Assembly (NCBI GenBank): GCA_020832185.1
Contig: JAFIFE010000016.1
Coordinates: 1 to 64,000 of the forward strand
Length of the DNA: 64,000 nucleotides
Direction of reading: 5' to 3'
From: Alkalibacterium sp.
GTDB lineage: Bacteria > Bacillota > Bacilli > Lactobacillales > Carnobacteriaceae_A
Below the pieces are notes generated by a model that worked only from the letters and a program-made list of their open reading frames with translations, had not been told where the DNA came from and did no database searches. Position 1 is the first letter of the stretch, and every line of letters starts with the position of its first letter. Shown here piece after piece: positions 55,562-64,000 of this stretch. Both the position numbers and the translations under genes were made by a program.

Positions 55562-56953
55562 TCACTTTCTCTCGATTTCCTCTTTTAATCTTGTTAGTTG
55601 TACCTTCACAGAATCTGGAGCGGGTCCTCCTTCAATGTTTCGTTTATTCATACAGTTTTTAAGATCGATCGCTTCATATACGTCTTCCTCAAAGAGAGGG
55701 TTCAGCAACTGATACTTCTCTAATGGAACATCTTCCATAGTCAGATTGTTATCGATACAATCCTTCACTAATCCTCCAATGACTCCATAAGCATCTCTAA
55801 AAGGAACGCCTTTTTTCGTTAAATAATCTGCACAGTCTGTCGCATTAATGAAGCCTTTTGAAGCGGCCTCACGCATTCTCTCGCTGTTTACTTTCATAGT
55901 CTCAATCATTGGAATCATGGCAGATAAGGCAATGTCCACCGTACGGATACTGTCAAACAAGGCTTCTTTGTCTTCCTGCATATCTTTATTGTAAGCCAGT
56001 GGCAATCCTTTCATCATTGCTAAAAGTGTTTGAAGATTCCCATACACTCGCCCGGTTTTCCCGCGAACCAGTTCGGCTACATCCGGATTTTTCTTTTGCG
56101 GCATAATTGACGAGCCTGTTGCAAATGCGTCATCCAGTTCCACAAAGTGAAATTCCTGTGAGCTCCACAAAATGATTTCTTCTGATAAACGGGACAAATG
56201 CATCATAACCATACTTAAAGCATAGGTGGCATCGATCACAAAATCGCGGTCTGATACCCCGTCCAGGCTATTGGCACTCACTTCTTTAAAACCAAGCTGC
56301 TCAGCAACATACTGACGGTCGAGAGGATAAGTGGTCCCTGCTAATGCCCCATTACCTAGTGGCATGACATCTGTGTGTGAGATGACCTCGTCCAGACGCG
56401 TGATGTCTCTCAAAATCATTTGGCCATAAGCTAACAAATGGTGTGCAAAACTGACGGGCTGGGCAATCTGCAGATGTGTATATCCAGGCATGATTGTCTG
56501 TACATGCTGCTCTGCCTGAGCGATGATCACTTCTTCAAATTGAAGCAACTGTGTTTTTGCTTCGGTTATTTTTTTCTTTACATAAAGCCTGAGGTCTAGT
56601 GCGACCTGGTCATTTCGACTACGCCCAGTGTGCAGTTTTTTCCCTGCTTCTCCTATGCGCTCAGTTAATTCAGATTCAATAAACATATGAATATCTTCTG
56701 CATTTGGATCGAAAGCCAGACTGTTATTGTTTAAGTCCTTTAATATCCCCTGTAGTCCTTCCACGATGCTGGCTGCGTCTTCTTCAGGAATGATGGACTG
56801 TTTTCCCAACATCTTGGCATGCGCAATACTGCCAATGATATCTTCTTCAAATAAGACATAATCAAAGCTGATGGATGAATTGAACACATCTACCTCTTTT
56901 GCACTTGTTCCGGCAAAACGCCTTTGCCATAGTTTATGTGTATCAGCTGACAT
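55562..56953 (-). CDS. argH: Argininosuccinate lyase
   Basis: A 463-residue enzyme of the fumarase/aspartase superfamily that splits argininosuccinate to arginine and fumarate. Signatures: FNSSISFDYVLFEEDI, AEDIHMFIESELTE, HTGRSRNDQVALDLRLY, MPGYTHLQIAQPVSF, and the mobile loop GSSIMPQKKNPDVAELVRGK with the catalytic Ser. Its start overlaps the end of argF by 11 bp. It closes the operon. Confidence 0.97.
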   Translation of the reverse strand: MSADTHKLWQRRFAGTSAKEVDVFNSSISFDYVLFEEDIIGSIAHAKMLGKQSIIPEEDAASIVEGLQGILKDLNNNSLAFDPNAEDIHMFIESELTERIGEAGKKLHTGRSRNDQVALDLRLYVKKKITEAKTQLLQFEEVIIAQAEQHVQTIMPGYTHLQIAQPVSFAHHLLAYGQMILRDITRLDEVISHTDVMPLGNGALAGTTYPLDRQYVAEQLGFKEVSANSLDGVSDRDFVIDATYALSMVMMHLSRLSEEIILWSSQEFHFVELDDAFATGSSIMPQKKNPDVAELVRGKTGRVYGNLQTLLAMMKGLPLAYNKDMQEDKEALFDSIRTVDIALSAMIPMIETMKVNSERMREAASKGFINATDCADYLTKKGVPFRDAYGVIGGLVKDCIDNNLTMEDVPLEKYQLLNPLFEEDVYEAIDLKNCMNKRNIEGGPAPDSVKVQLTRLKEEIERK

Positions 56954-57866
56954 AGGCAGGCACCCCCATTAAGTGAACGAGAACCGCTTTTTGAATATGC
57001 AGACGATTTTCTGCTTCTTCAAAGATATAAGGGGCATGTTTTTCAAATATATCCGCACTGACTTCTTCATCTTTGTGTGCGGGCAGACAGTGCTGAACCA
57101 TCGCCCTAGGATGAGCAACTGATAGTAATTCAGCGTTTACTTGATAGAGATCCTGAAAAACAGCCTTTCTTTCCTCTGCTTCTGCTTCGTCACCCATACT
57201 GGCCCAGACATCTGTAAAGATCACATCAGCGTCTTTGACTGCTTCATATGGATTTTCGGTCAACGTGAATCCAGGATGACCTGAATAGGTATCAAGAATA
57301 ACAGGATCGGGCTGATACCCTGTCGGAGATGCCACCGAAATAGAGGCTCCTGATAACAGTGCCCCCACAATTAAAGAGTTCGCCATATTGTTTCCGTCCC
57401 CTACAAAAGCTAATTTCAATCCTTCAAGCTCCCCTTTGACTTCCTGAATCGTCATTAAATCGGCTAATACCTGACACGGATGATACAAATCAGTTAACCC
57501 ATTGATAATAGGAATAGTCCCATGTTCAGCCAGCAGTTCAACGTCTGATTGGTCGTAGGTACGAATCATGATCGCATCTAAATAACGCGATAAAACACGA
57601 GCCGTATCCTCGATTGGTTCTCCTCTGCCCATCTGCAGATCATTCACGCTTAGGTATAGAGGATTCCCACCTAACTGGCTCATTCCGACTTCAAACGAGA
57701 CACGCGTACGAGTCGATGATTTCTGAAAAATCATTCCCAGGGTTTTCCCTTTTAAATAGGGTGTTTCAATCCCTTCCTTGAGCTTTTTCTTTAGATCATG
57801 CCCCGTCTCCAGCAGGGTCAATAGTTCCTCTTTCGTTAAATCAGATAATTTCAGTAAATGATTCAT
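56943..57866 (-). CDS. argF: Ornithine carbamoyltransferase
   Basis: A 307-residue transferase making citrulline from ornithine and carbamoyl phosphate. The carbamoyl phosphate site FQKSSTRTRVSFEVGMSQLGG, the HPCQVLADLMT motif, the SMGDE ornithine-binding loop and the HCLPAHKDEEV motif are all present. It lies inside the biosynthetic operon, which argues for the anabolic enzyme rather than the arginine-deiminase-pathway ArcB. Start overlaps the argD stop by four bases. Confidence 0.96.
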   Translation of the reverse strand: MNHLLKLSDLTKEELLTLLETGHDLKKKLKEGIETPYLKGKTLGMIFQKSSTRTRVSFEVGMSQLGGNPLYLSVNDLQMGRGEPIEDTARVLSRYLDAIMIRTYDQSDVELLAEHGTIPIINGLTDLYHPCQVLADLMTIQEVKGELEGLKLAFVGDGNNMANSLIVGALLSGASISVASPTGYQPDPVILDTYSGHPGFTLTENPYEAVKDADVIFTDVWASMGDEAEAEERKAVFQDLYQVNAELLSVAHPRAMVQHCLPAHKDEEVSADIFEKHAPYIFEEAENRLHIQKAVLVHLMGVPAYVS

Positions 57867-59044
57867 TTTAACCCCTCCATTTGTTCGGTCTTCAGTATAG
57901 TCTTCAAACAGGATAATGCTTCATCGATCGCTGCTTTATCTATTATCAACGGGGGTAAAAGCCTTAGCTTATCTTTTGCTGTTAAAAATAAGACGCCTTC
58001 TTCTTTAGCGCTGTTGACGACATCTTTTGATTTCGCCTCTTTGAACGTCACGCCAATCATCAACCCAAGTCCGGAGACACTTTCGACTGCATCTAATGAG
58101 CACAGTTCCTTTTTCAGATACGCACTCTTTTCTTCTACAGACTGTAAAAATACCTCTGTCATCGTATCCAGGACAACATTGGCCCCTGCTGAAGCAACTG
58201 GGTTTCCACCAAACGTCGATCCATGATCTCCAGGTTCCAGTACATCTCTTATTTTCTGACCCAGTAGTGCCACTCCTATAGGCAATCCATTTCCCAACCC
58301 TTTTGCGACAGTGATTATATCTGGCTGTACGTTAAAATGTTCATATGCGAATAGCTTCCCTGTGCGTCCAATGCCGGTCTGTACTTCATCTATAATCAAT
58401 AATATATCTTTCTCTTTGCACACCAGCGCTATCTCCTGGATAAAGTCATCGTTTAAAGGAACAACGCCTCCTTCACCTTGAACGATCTCAATCATTATTG
58501 CACAGACTTGGTCGTCTATTTTTTCATGTAACGACCCTATATTATTCGCCTCTACATAATCAAAGCCTTCAGTGAACGGACCAAAAAATTTATGGAATGA
58601 GTCTTGTCCCGTTGCCGATAATGTCGTGACCGTTCGTCCGTGAAAGGAGTTAGTTAGCGTCAGTATCTTCTGCTTTTTCTCGTTTTGCTGATGTCCGTAT
58701 TTTCTTGCGACTTTGATTGCTGCCTCATTGGATTCAGCTCCTGAATTGACAAACAAGGCGTGCGCCATTTGCGTGTGCATACAGAGTTTCTGAGCCACTT
58801 GAGCGCTGGGCTCTGTATAGTAGAGATTTGATATATGCTGCAGTTTGCTTAGTTGATTCTGTGTCGCTTCCACCCATTCCGGATGATTGTACCCTAGAGA
58901 ATTGACGCCTATGCCAGATGTGAAATCTAAGTAAGGTTGTCCATTTTCATCGTAAATGTAGTAACCTTCTGCCTTGTCGACCAAAATTGGAATACGGTTA
59001 TAGGTGGGGGTCACATAGTCATGAGTCAAATCGATGCTGTTCAT
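57863..59044 (-). CDS. argD: Acetylornithine aminotransferase
   Basis: A 393-residue PLP enzyme (class III aminotransferase) that makes N-acetylornithine. Seen are YLDFTSGIGVNSLGYNHPEW, the SGAESNEAAIKVARKYG cofactor region, FHGRTVTTLSATGQ, LLIIDEVQTGIGRTGKLFA, and the Schiff-base Lys in TVAKGLGNGLPIG followed by GDHGSTFGGNPVASA. It overlaps argB and argF by four bases each. Confidence 0.96.
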   Translation of the reverse strand: MNSIDLTHDYVTPTYNRIPILVDKAEGYYIYDENGQPYLDFTSGIGVNSLGYNHPEWVEATQNQLSKLQHISNLYYTEPSAQVAQKLCMHTQMAHALFVNSGAESNEAAIKVARKYGHQQNEKKQKILTLTNSFHGRTVTTLSATGQDSFHKFFGPFTEGFDYVEANNIGSLHEKIDDQVCAIMIEIVQGEGGVVPLNDDFIQEIALVCKEKDILLIIDEVQTGIGRTGKLFAYEHFNVQPDIITVAKGLGNGLPIGVALLGQKIRDVLEPGDHGSTFGGNPVASAGANVVLDTMTEVFLQSVEEKSAYLKKELCSLDAVESVSGLGLMIGVTFKEAKSKDVVNSAKEEGVLFLTAKDKLRLLPPLIIDKAAIDEALSCLKTILKTEQMEGLK

Positions 59045-59922
59045 TTCAAACTCCCTTCCAATTGCGCCTCTTTTTTGTAGAATAAGGTCCCGATTCCTGT
59101 GTCTGTCAAAAATTCCACAATTAGTGAATGCGGGATTCGGCCATCTAAAATAACGGCCTGCCTCACTGAGTCTTTTACTGCTTCAATGCAGCACTCGACT
59201 TTAGGAATCATTCCTCCACTGATAATATCTTTAGAGAATAATTCAGCGACTTCATCCACTTCGATCTGAGAAATAAGCGTCGAGGAGTCCCCTGCATCTT
59301 CAAGCACTCCGGGGACATCTGACATCAAGACAAAATTATGGGCATTCAACGCTTTAGCAATGCCGCTGGCCATTTCATCTCCGTTGATATTACAGGAATC
59401 GCCGTTCTCATCAATGCCGATACAGGCAATAACAGGAATATATCCCTTTTCAACTAAATCAGTGATGACCTCTGTATTGATGTCACTGATTTCACCGACT
59501 GCTCCTAAATTCACTGGGTCTTTTTGTATGACTTTGACTAGTCCACCGTCTATCCCACTGATTCCCATGGCTTTTCCGCCAAGGGTCTGAATTGTGCGTG
59601 TCAGATCCTTATTGATTTTGCCGGCGAGCACCATCTGGACGATTTCCATTGTCTCCAGATCTGTCTTTCGTAATCCATTTACAAAAGAACTTTCGACCTG
59701 AGCTTTATCAAGCCAGTAATTGATATCCGGTCCTCCGCCGTGAACGATCACCACATTCATTCCTACTTTTGCCAGGAGCATCGCATCGCTCAGGACAGAC
59801 TTCTTGAGGGACTCATCCATCATCGCTGACCCGCCATACTTTATCACAACCATTTTCTGGTCATAGCGCTGAATATGAGGCAATGCACCGGTCAATAATT
59901 CAGCTGTTTCATATGAATTCAT
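59041..59922 (-). CDS. argB: Acetylglutamate kinase
   Basis: A 293-residue amino acid kinase phosphorylating N-acetylglutamate. Visible are VVIKYGGSAMMDE with the catalytic Lys, VIVHGGGPDINYWLDKAQVESSFVNGLRKT, IPVIACIGIDENGDSCNINGDEMASGIAKAL and SGGMIPKVECCIEAV. It lacks the N-terminal helix usual in hexameric arginine-inhibited enzymes, as far as the sequence shows, so feedback sensitivity is uncertain. Confidence 0.95.
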   Translation of the reverse strand: MNSYETAELLTGALPHIQRYDQKMVVIKYGGSAMMDESLKKSVLSDAMLLAKVGMNVVIVHGGGPDINYWLDKAQVESSFVNGLRKTDLETMEIVQMVLAGKINKDLTRTIQTLGGKAMGISGIDGGLVKVIQKDPVNLGAVGEISDINTEVITDLVEKGYIPVIACIGIDENGDSCNINGDEMASGIAKALNAHNFVLMSDVPGVLEDAGDSSTLISQIEVDEVAELFSKDIISGGMIPKVECCIEAVKDSVRQAVILDGRIPHSLIVEFLTDTGIGTLFYKKEAQLEGSLK

Positions 59923-59990
59923 CTACATACCCTCTCACTTTACTTTTTTTCAACCTGTTTAATTAGTAACGGACGACCTGTTTTGATTCG

Positions 59991-61241
59991 TTACGTACGG
60001 TAGGCGCTGTTTATGTTTACGTACTCATGGGTAAGATCACATCCCCAGGCAGTTGCCTGTTCCTGCCCTTCATACAGGTAAATATCTATGAACAGTTTGT
60101 CTGTTCCAAGGATCTCATAAGCTTTTTCTTCATCAAAGAGCACGATCGATCCTGCTTCACAGACACACACACTTCGGTAGTCTTCTGAACGGAGATAGAT
60201 ATCGATCGTTTCGTAATCAACCTCTACCCCGCTGTAGCCTACTGCACACAAGAGTCGACCCACATTCGCATCTCTGCCATACACAGCTGCTTTGACCAGG
60301 TTGCTGCTGATCACCTGCTTCGCTATAGCTTTAGCTTTATATTCATTGGTCGCATTTAAAACGTTACACGTAATGAGCGTACTTGCACCTTCCCCATCTT
60401 CTGCAATCGCAATTGCCAGCTCTTTACAGACCGCATGCAGCACGTCCTTAAACGATTGGTAATCCGGGTCCTGATCAGACTGAATTTCCTTGTTTCCACT
60501 CTCACCATTGGCCAGAACCGTCACCATATCATTGGTCGATGTGTCTCCATCTACGCTGATCATATTGAATGTATCCATCACAACATCTTTTAACGCCAGC
60601 TGCAGCACATCTGGAGCAATCGCCACATCAGTCGTGATGAACCCAAGCATCGTAGCCATATTGGGATGAATCATTCCACTGCCTTTTGAAATGCCGCCTA
60701 TACGTGCAGTGGCGTCACTTAAGTCAAATTGAATGGCCGTTTCCTTTGTGTCGGTATCGGTCGTCAATATTGCCTGGGCAGCTGCATGACCTGATGTTTC
60801 ATTCAGATTTTCAACCAGCTCATCTATTCCAGCTTTAAATGGATCCATACTGAGGGGGTGACCAATCACGCCTGTCGAAGCGACTAGCACATCCTTTTCA
60901 GAAATACCTAACGATTCCCCAACAAGTGTGCACACGTTTTTTGCGATCTCGAGTCCATTTGCATTGCAGGTATTGGCATTCCCGCTGTTACAGATGATAG
61001 CTTGCGCCTGTCCATTTGCACTATGCTCTTTAGTAACCACCAATGGAGCTCCTTTAACACTGTTCTGTGTATAGACACTTGCCGTTGAGCTTAACGTTCT
61101 GCTTAATATCAGTGCCAGATCTTTTCCCTTTTTCTTGAACCCTGCCTCCACCCCAGATGCCGTAAATCCGTTAGGTGCGCAGATATTCCCTTCTACCTTT
61201 TTCCATTCCGTTCCTTTTTTTGTTTTTAGTGTGGTTGCCAT
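59991..61241 (-). CDS. argJ: Bifunctional glutamate N-acetyltransferase/ornithine acetyltransferase
   Basis: A 416-residue self-cleaving enzyme that recycles the acetyl group between acetylornithine and glutamate. The autocleavage site is seen in KGSGMIHPNMATMLGFITTDV, with the Thr at the ATML step as the new N-terminal nucleophile. The C-terminus ends CDLTHEYVNINSAYRT, typical of the family. The operon has no argA or argE, which fits the cyclic pathway. ATG at 61241 has TTGAGGTGA; a GTG at 61250 is inside that site. Confidence 0.96.
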   Translation of the reverse strand: MATTLKTKKGTEWKKVEGNICAPNGFTASGVEAGFKKKGKDLALILSRTLSSTASVYTQNSVKGAPLVVTKEHSANGQAQAIICNSGNANTCNANGLEIAKNVCTLVGESLGISEKDVLVASTGVIGHPLSMDPFKAGIDELVENLNETSGHAAAQAILTTDTDTKETAIQFDLSDATARIGGISKGSGMIHPNMATMLGFITTDVAIAPDVLQLALKDVVMDTFNMISVDGDTSTNDMVTVLANGESGNKEIQSDQDPDYQSFKDVLHAVCKELAIAIAEDGEGASTLITCNVLNATNEYKAKAIAKQVISSNLVKAAVYGRDANVGRLLCAVGYSGVEVDYETIDIYLRSEDYRSVCVCEAGSIVLFDEEKAYEILGTDKLFIDIYLYEGQEQATAWGCDLTHEYVNINSAYRT

Positions 61242-61251
61242 ATTTATCACC

Positions 61252-62292
61252 TCAAAACGATGGGGCTGCCATCGAAAGTCCTTCTGTCTCTTTTAAGTTA
61301 GTCATAATATTGAAATTCTGAACAGCCTGTCCAGCCGCTCCTTTTTGCATATTGTCGATTACACTGACTATGATCAGTCGATTCGTGCGTTCATCTACTG
61401 TTAATCCGATATGACACTGATTGGAGTGGGTGACATGACTGATGTTCGGCCAGTTACCCTTTTTCAATACAGTCACAAAGGGTTCATCTGCGTAGAATGC
61501 TTCATATAGTGCGTGTACTTTTTCTGCATCTACATTCTCAGCGAGCGCTACATAAAGGGTGGAGAGTATGCCACGGTTCACTGGTAACAGATGAGGGACA
61601 AACAAGACGTTGACATCACCCGCTCCCATGTCTCCCAGTTTTTCTTCAATTTCAGGTGTATGCCGGTGAGTCCCCACTTTATAAGCATTAAATCCCTCAT
61701 TCTTATTGGCAAAATGTACCGCGTCTGACAGTCCTTTTCCGGCTCCCGTCACTCCAGATTTTGCGTCGATCACCAAGGTGTTCATATCGACTAATTTACT
61801 GGAAACCGCTGGATACAAGCCCAGAAGAATACTCGTCGGGTAACACCCTGGATTGGCAACTAGCGATGTCTCTCTAATTTTCTCACGGTTCATTTCCGGT
61901 AATCCATAAACAGATGAGGTGTGCAGGTCTGGAAACTGACTTTCTACACCGTACCATTCTTCGTATAGGCCTAAATCATCGAGTCGGAAATCCGCGCCTA
62001 CATCAATGACTTTTTTCCCTTTGTCTATACATTGTTTAACTAGTGCTTCGCTTTTCCCGTGAGGCAGACAGATAAATAGTAATTCAGATGCTTCGATGAC
62101 CGTTTCATTGTCCACGAATGGCTGATCGAACTGCCCAGTATAGGACGGGTATAAGTCTGAGAAAAGGCGACCTTTGTTTTGTCCTGAAGAGACCTTTGTC
62201 ACATCTACATTTGGGTGGTTCAGTAAAATGCCGATCAGCTCAGCTCCAACATATCCACTTGCCCCTATCACTCCTACTTGAACGTTAGTCAT
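61252..62292 (-). CDS. argC: N-acetyl-gamma-glutamyl-phosphate reductase
   Basis: A 346-residue NADPH-dependent dehydrogenase. [17 protein letters not shown] is the nucleotide motif; the catalytic Cys is in [17 protein letters not shown] near residue 149; [16 protein letters not shown] and a His in [16 protein letters not shown] complete the active site. Its start overlaps the argG stop by four bases. It is second in the operon. Confidence 0.96.
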   Translation of the reverse strand: MTNVQVGVIGASGYVGAELIGILLNHPNVDVTKVSSGQNKGRLFSDLYPSYTGQFDQPFVDNETVIEASELLFICLPHGKSEALVKQCIDKGKKVIDVGADFRLDDLGLYEEWYGVESQFPDLHTSSVYGLPEMNREKIRETSLVANPGCYPTSILLGLYPAVSSKLVDMNTLVIDAKSGVTGAGKGLSDAVHFANKNEGFNAYKVGTHRHTPEIEEKLGDMGAGDVNVLFVPHLLPVNRGILSTLYVALAENVDAEKVHALYEAFYADEPFVTVLKKGNWPNISHVTHSNQCHIGLTVDERTNRLIIVSVIDNMQKGAAGQAVQNFNIMTNLKETEGLSMAAPSF

Positions 62293-63560
62293 GCCTTGAT
62301 TCCTTCCTTGGATACTTCTAAGCTGTGATTTACCTGTTTTCCGAATTGTGCTTTTTGTTTCATCTCAGCCTGTATGACGCTGGATAATCCGTATAAATTG
62401 ATAAATCCGGCTGCATCATTATGGTCATAGACATCATCTTCATCAAATGTGGCAAACGCCTCTGAATACAAGCTAAAGGGTGAATCAACACTCGCAGCAA
62501 TCATATTTCCTTTATACAGTTTCAGTTTCACGGTACCCGTCACTGTTTTTTGAGTTTCATCGACAAATGCATCCAATGCCTGCTTGAGAGGGGTAAAGTA
62601 TTGTCCGTTATAAATGAGGTTGGCATACTGTTGTGCCAGTTCCTGTTTGTATTGAGTAGTTTCTTTATCTAATGTAATCATTTCAAGTTGTTCATGAGCG
62701 AAATAAAGAAGGGTGCCGCCCGGAGTTTCATATACTCCACGGCTCTTCATTCCGACCAAACGATTCTCGATCATGTCCAGAATGCCGATCGCATGTGTGC
62801 CTCCAATTTTATTCAGGTGTTTAATCAAGCTGACACCATCCATATCTTCCCCATCTACCGCTACCGGAATTCCCTCTTCAAAGGTTATGCTAACGTAAGT
62901 TGGATCATTGGGCGCTTGCTCTGGTGTGACACTCATTTCTAAAATCTGATCATATTTAGGTTCATTTAAGGGATTTTCTAAATCAAGTCCTTCATGAGAC
63001 AAGTGCCACAGGTTTTTATCTTTTGAATAATTGGTTTCACGAGATATCTTCAAAGGAATATCATTTGCATACGCGTAATCGATCGCTTCATCACGAGACG
63101 TAATGTCCCATGTTCTCCATGGAGCGATGATATCAAGTTCCGGAGCCAGAGCCTTTATTCCCATTTCAAAACGGACCTGATCATTTCCTTTACCCGTACA
63201 GCCATGACAAATGGCATCTGCGCCTTCCTGTTTGGCAATATCGACCAGTGCTTTTGCAATAATCGGTCTTGCTGTTGCTGTTCCAAGTAAATATTTATTT
63301 TCATATATAGCCCCTGCTTTGAGAGTGGGGAAAATCGAATCATAGACAAATGCCTCTTCTATCTCTGCTAGGTAGAACTTAGAAGCGCCTGTTTTTAGTG
63401 CTTTTTCTTCTAAACCGATCAGTTCATCTTCCTGACCGACATTAGCGGTCACTGCTATAATTTCACTGCCGTAATTTTCTTTCAGCCAGTGAATGATGAC
63501 TGACGTATCTAGTCCTCCAGAGTATGCCAGTACAATTTTCTTATAGGTTTTATTAGTCAT
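62289..63560 (-). CDS. argG: Argininosuccinate synthase
   Basis: A 423-residue ligase that joins citrulline and aspartate using ATP. The PP-loop [17 protein letters not shown] is at residues about 11-27. Further signatures are [45 protein letters not shown] and [19 protein letters not shown]. It is the first gene of argGCJBDFH, about 40 bp after the T-box terminator, with an AAGGAGAA site. Confidence 0.97.
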   Translation of the reverse strand: MTNKTYKKIVLAYSGGLDTSVIIHWLKENYGSEIIAVTANVGQEDELIGLEEKALKTGASKFYLAEIEEAFVYDSIFPTLKAGAIYENKYLLGTATARPIIAKALVDIAKQEGADAICHGCTGKGNDQVRFEMGIKALAPELDIIAPWRTWDITSRDEAIDYAYANDIPLKISRETNYSKDKNLWHLSHEGLDLENPLNEPKYDQILEMSVTPEQAPNDPTYVSITFEEGIPVAVDGEDMDGVSLIKHLNKIGGTHAIGILDMIENRLVGMKSRGVYETPGGTLLYFAHEQLEMITLDKETTQYKQELAQQYANLIYNGQYFTPLKQALDAFVDETQKTVTGTVKLKLYKGNMIAASVDSPFSLYSEAFATFDEDDVYDHNDAAGFINLYGLSSVIQAEMKQKAQFGKQVNHSLEVSKEGIKA

Positions 63561-63600
63561 TTTTCATTCTCCTTTTTTTATCCTATTTAATTTTGGGTAT

Positions 63601-63930
63601 AAAAAAAACGCCATCTGTTTTTACACAGAGACGATTACATCGCGGTACCACTCTACTTGCAGACCCATGCTTTTAAACTCTCCCATCAGAAATATACGAG
63701 TCCTATTTGGCGGTCTGCCACCTTAATGCATTAACGCTGCATACGGCTTTACTTACTCTAAATTCCCGTTTGGCTTTACTCGACTTGATTGAGTTGTCAA
63801 CCATTCGCCCCGCTGAATTTCAGTAAAGCATCTTACAAGCTCGTTTCAATAATCCTTCATGCCAGCCTTCCACTCTGTGCTGACTCGCTGTGATGAATAA
63901 GACCATCTACTCTCTTGTTCTTTGATGTTA
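63601..63930 (-). promoter_or_regulatory. T-box riboswitch leader of the arginine operon
   Basis: The T-box core AGTGGTACCGCG lies at 63641-63652 (minus strand), followed by a terminator stem CGTCTCTGT/ACAGATGGCG and eight T residues (63601-63635). Upstream is a Stem I with an AGUA loop-E strand in AGAGAGUA. The opposite side reads GAAACGAG (about 63840-63847), between helices GAUGGUCUU/AAGGAUUAUU and ACAAG/CUUGU. CGA (Arg) can be read there, agreeing with the operon, though ACG (Thr) is the other register. Uncharged tRNA should favour antitermination. Confidence 0.93.
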
Positions 63931-63935
63931 TGAGT

Positions 63936-63964
63936 AGTCTACATCGTGACAAATGAATAGTCAA
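63936..63964 (-). promoter_or_regulatory. Promoter of the arginine operon
   Basis: TTGACT (63959-63964) and TAGACT (63936-63941) on the minus strand with a 17-bp spacer, placing the start just before the T-box leader. Confidence 0.8.
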
Positions 63965-64000
63965 GGCTTTTTATTAGTTTTTTTGCATCTTTTACCCTTT

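Noticed and set aside
56943-57866. Catabolic ornithine carbamoyltransferase (ArcB)
   Set aside because: The gene is embedded in the biosynthetic operon behind the T-box and no arcA or arcC is nearby.

Overview
This window comes from a low-GC Gram-positive bacterium, most likely a marine or alkaliphilic member of the Lactobacillales close to Carnobacteriaceae (inference). The reasons are the cggR-gap-pgk-tpiA-gpmI-eno glycolytic operon, the secG-esterase-rnr-smpB cluster, AGGAGG-type ribosome binding sites, Rho-independent terminators on almost every transcription unit and an arginine operon behind a T-box leader. No rRNA or tRNA gene was seen. Nearly everything is on the minus strand.

Layout. 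1-8295 is accessory DNA accreted at the 3' end of ssrA (tmRNA). It holds a 5'-truncated Zn/Cd-type P1B ATPase. After it comes a 5.7-kb metal island bounded by a 19-bp att-like repeat (2560-2578 and 8289-8307). The island carries dps, two CPSC-type HMA metallochaperones (one frameshifted), a P1B ATPase with an unusual CPG motif, a small protein with an internal duplication, a decayed tyrosine integrase and a VOC protein. Five promoters inside the island have an FNR/FLP-like box (TTGATnnnnATCAA, three perfect and two with one mismatch) exactly 22 bp upstream of a -10 hexamer, so they look like one regulon.

8295-15932: tmRNA, a ketopantoate-reductase-like protein, a PTS-IIC-like membrane protein, a histidine phosphatase, smpB, rnr, esterase and secG. 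16127-22677: two paralogous lipoproteins and a Trk/Ktr-type potassium uptake set (membrane subunit, two RCK proteins, TPR protein) with a KdpD/KdpE-like two-component system whose kinase gene has an in-frame stop. 22843-30268: the glycolytic operon led by cggR. 30418-33337: DsbA-like protein, clpP and photolyase. 33583-34479: an orphan glycine-betaine-type binding lipoprotein with an apparent ATT start. 34560-40238: the ribose operon rbsRKDACB. 40357-46101: membrane proteins, arsC, an AraC/GyrI regulator, an Eis-like acetyltransferase and a 6-phospho-beta-glucosidase.

46281-55169: an HI0933-family flavoprotein, then a striking run of seven palindromic units with a period of about 51 bp (47601-47952), a membrane-anchored unknown, pepF, and an Aap-type amino-acid ABC transporter (JQMP order). 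55562-64000: the complete argGCJBDFH operon with short overlaps at most junctions, preceded by a T-box riboswitch and its promoter.

Most interesting observations: the FNR/FLP-box metal regulon with invariant geometry, evidence for tandem island accretion at ssrA, and the palindromic array at 47601-47952. Smaller ones are the broken sensor kinase, the ATT start codon, a 29-bp direct repeat between pgk and tpiA, and several uncharacterised small ORFs.
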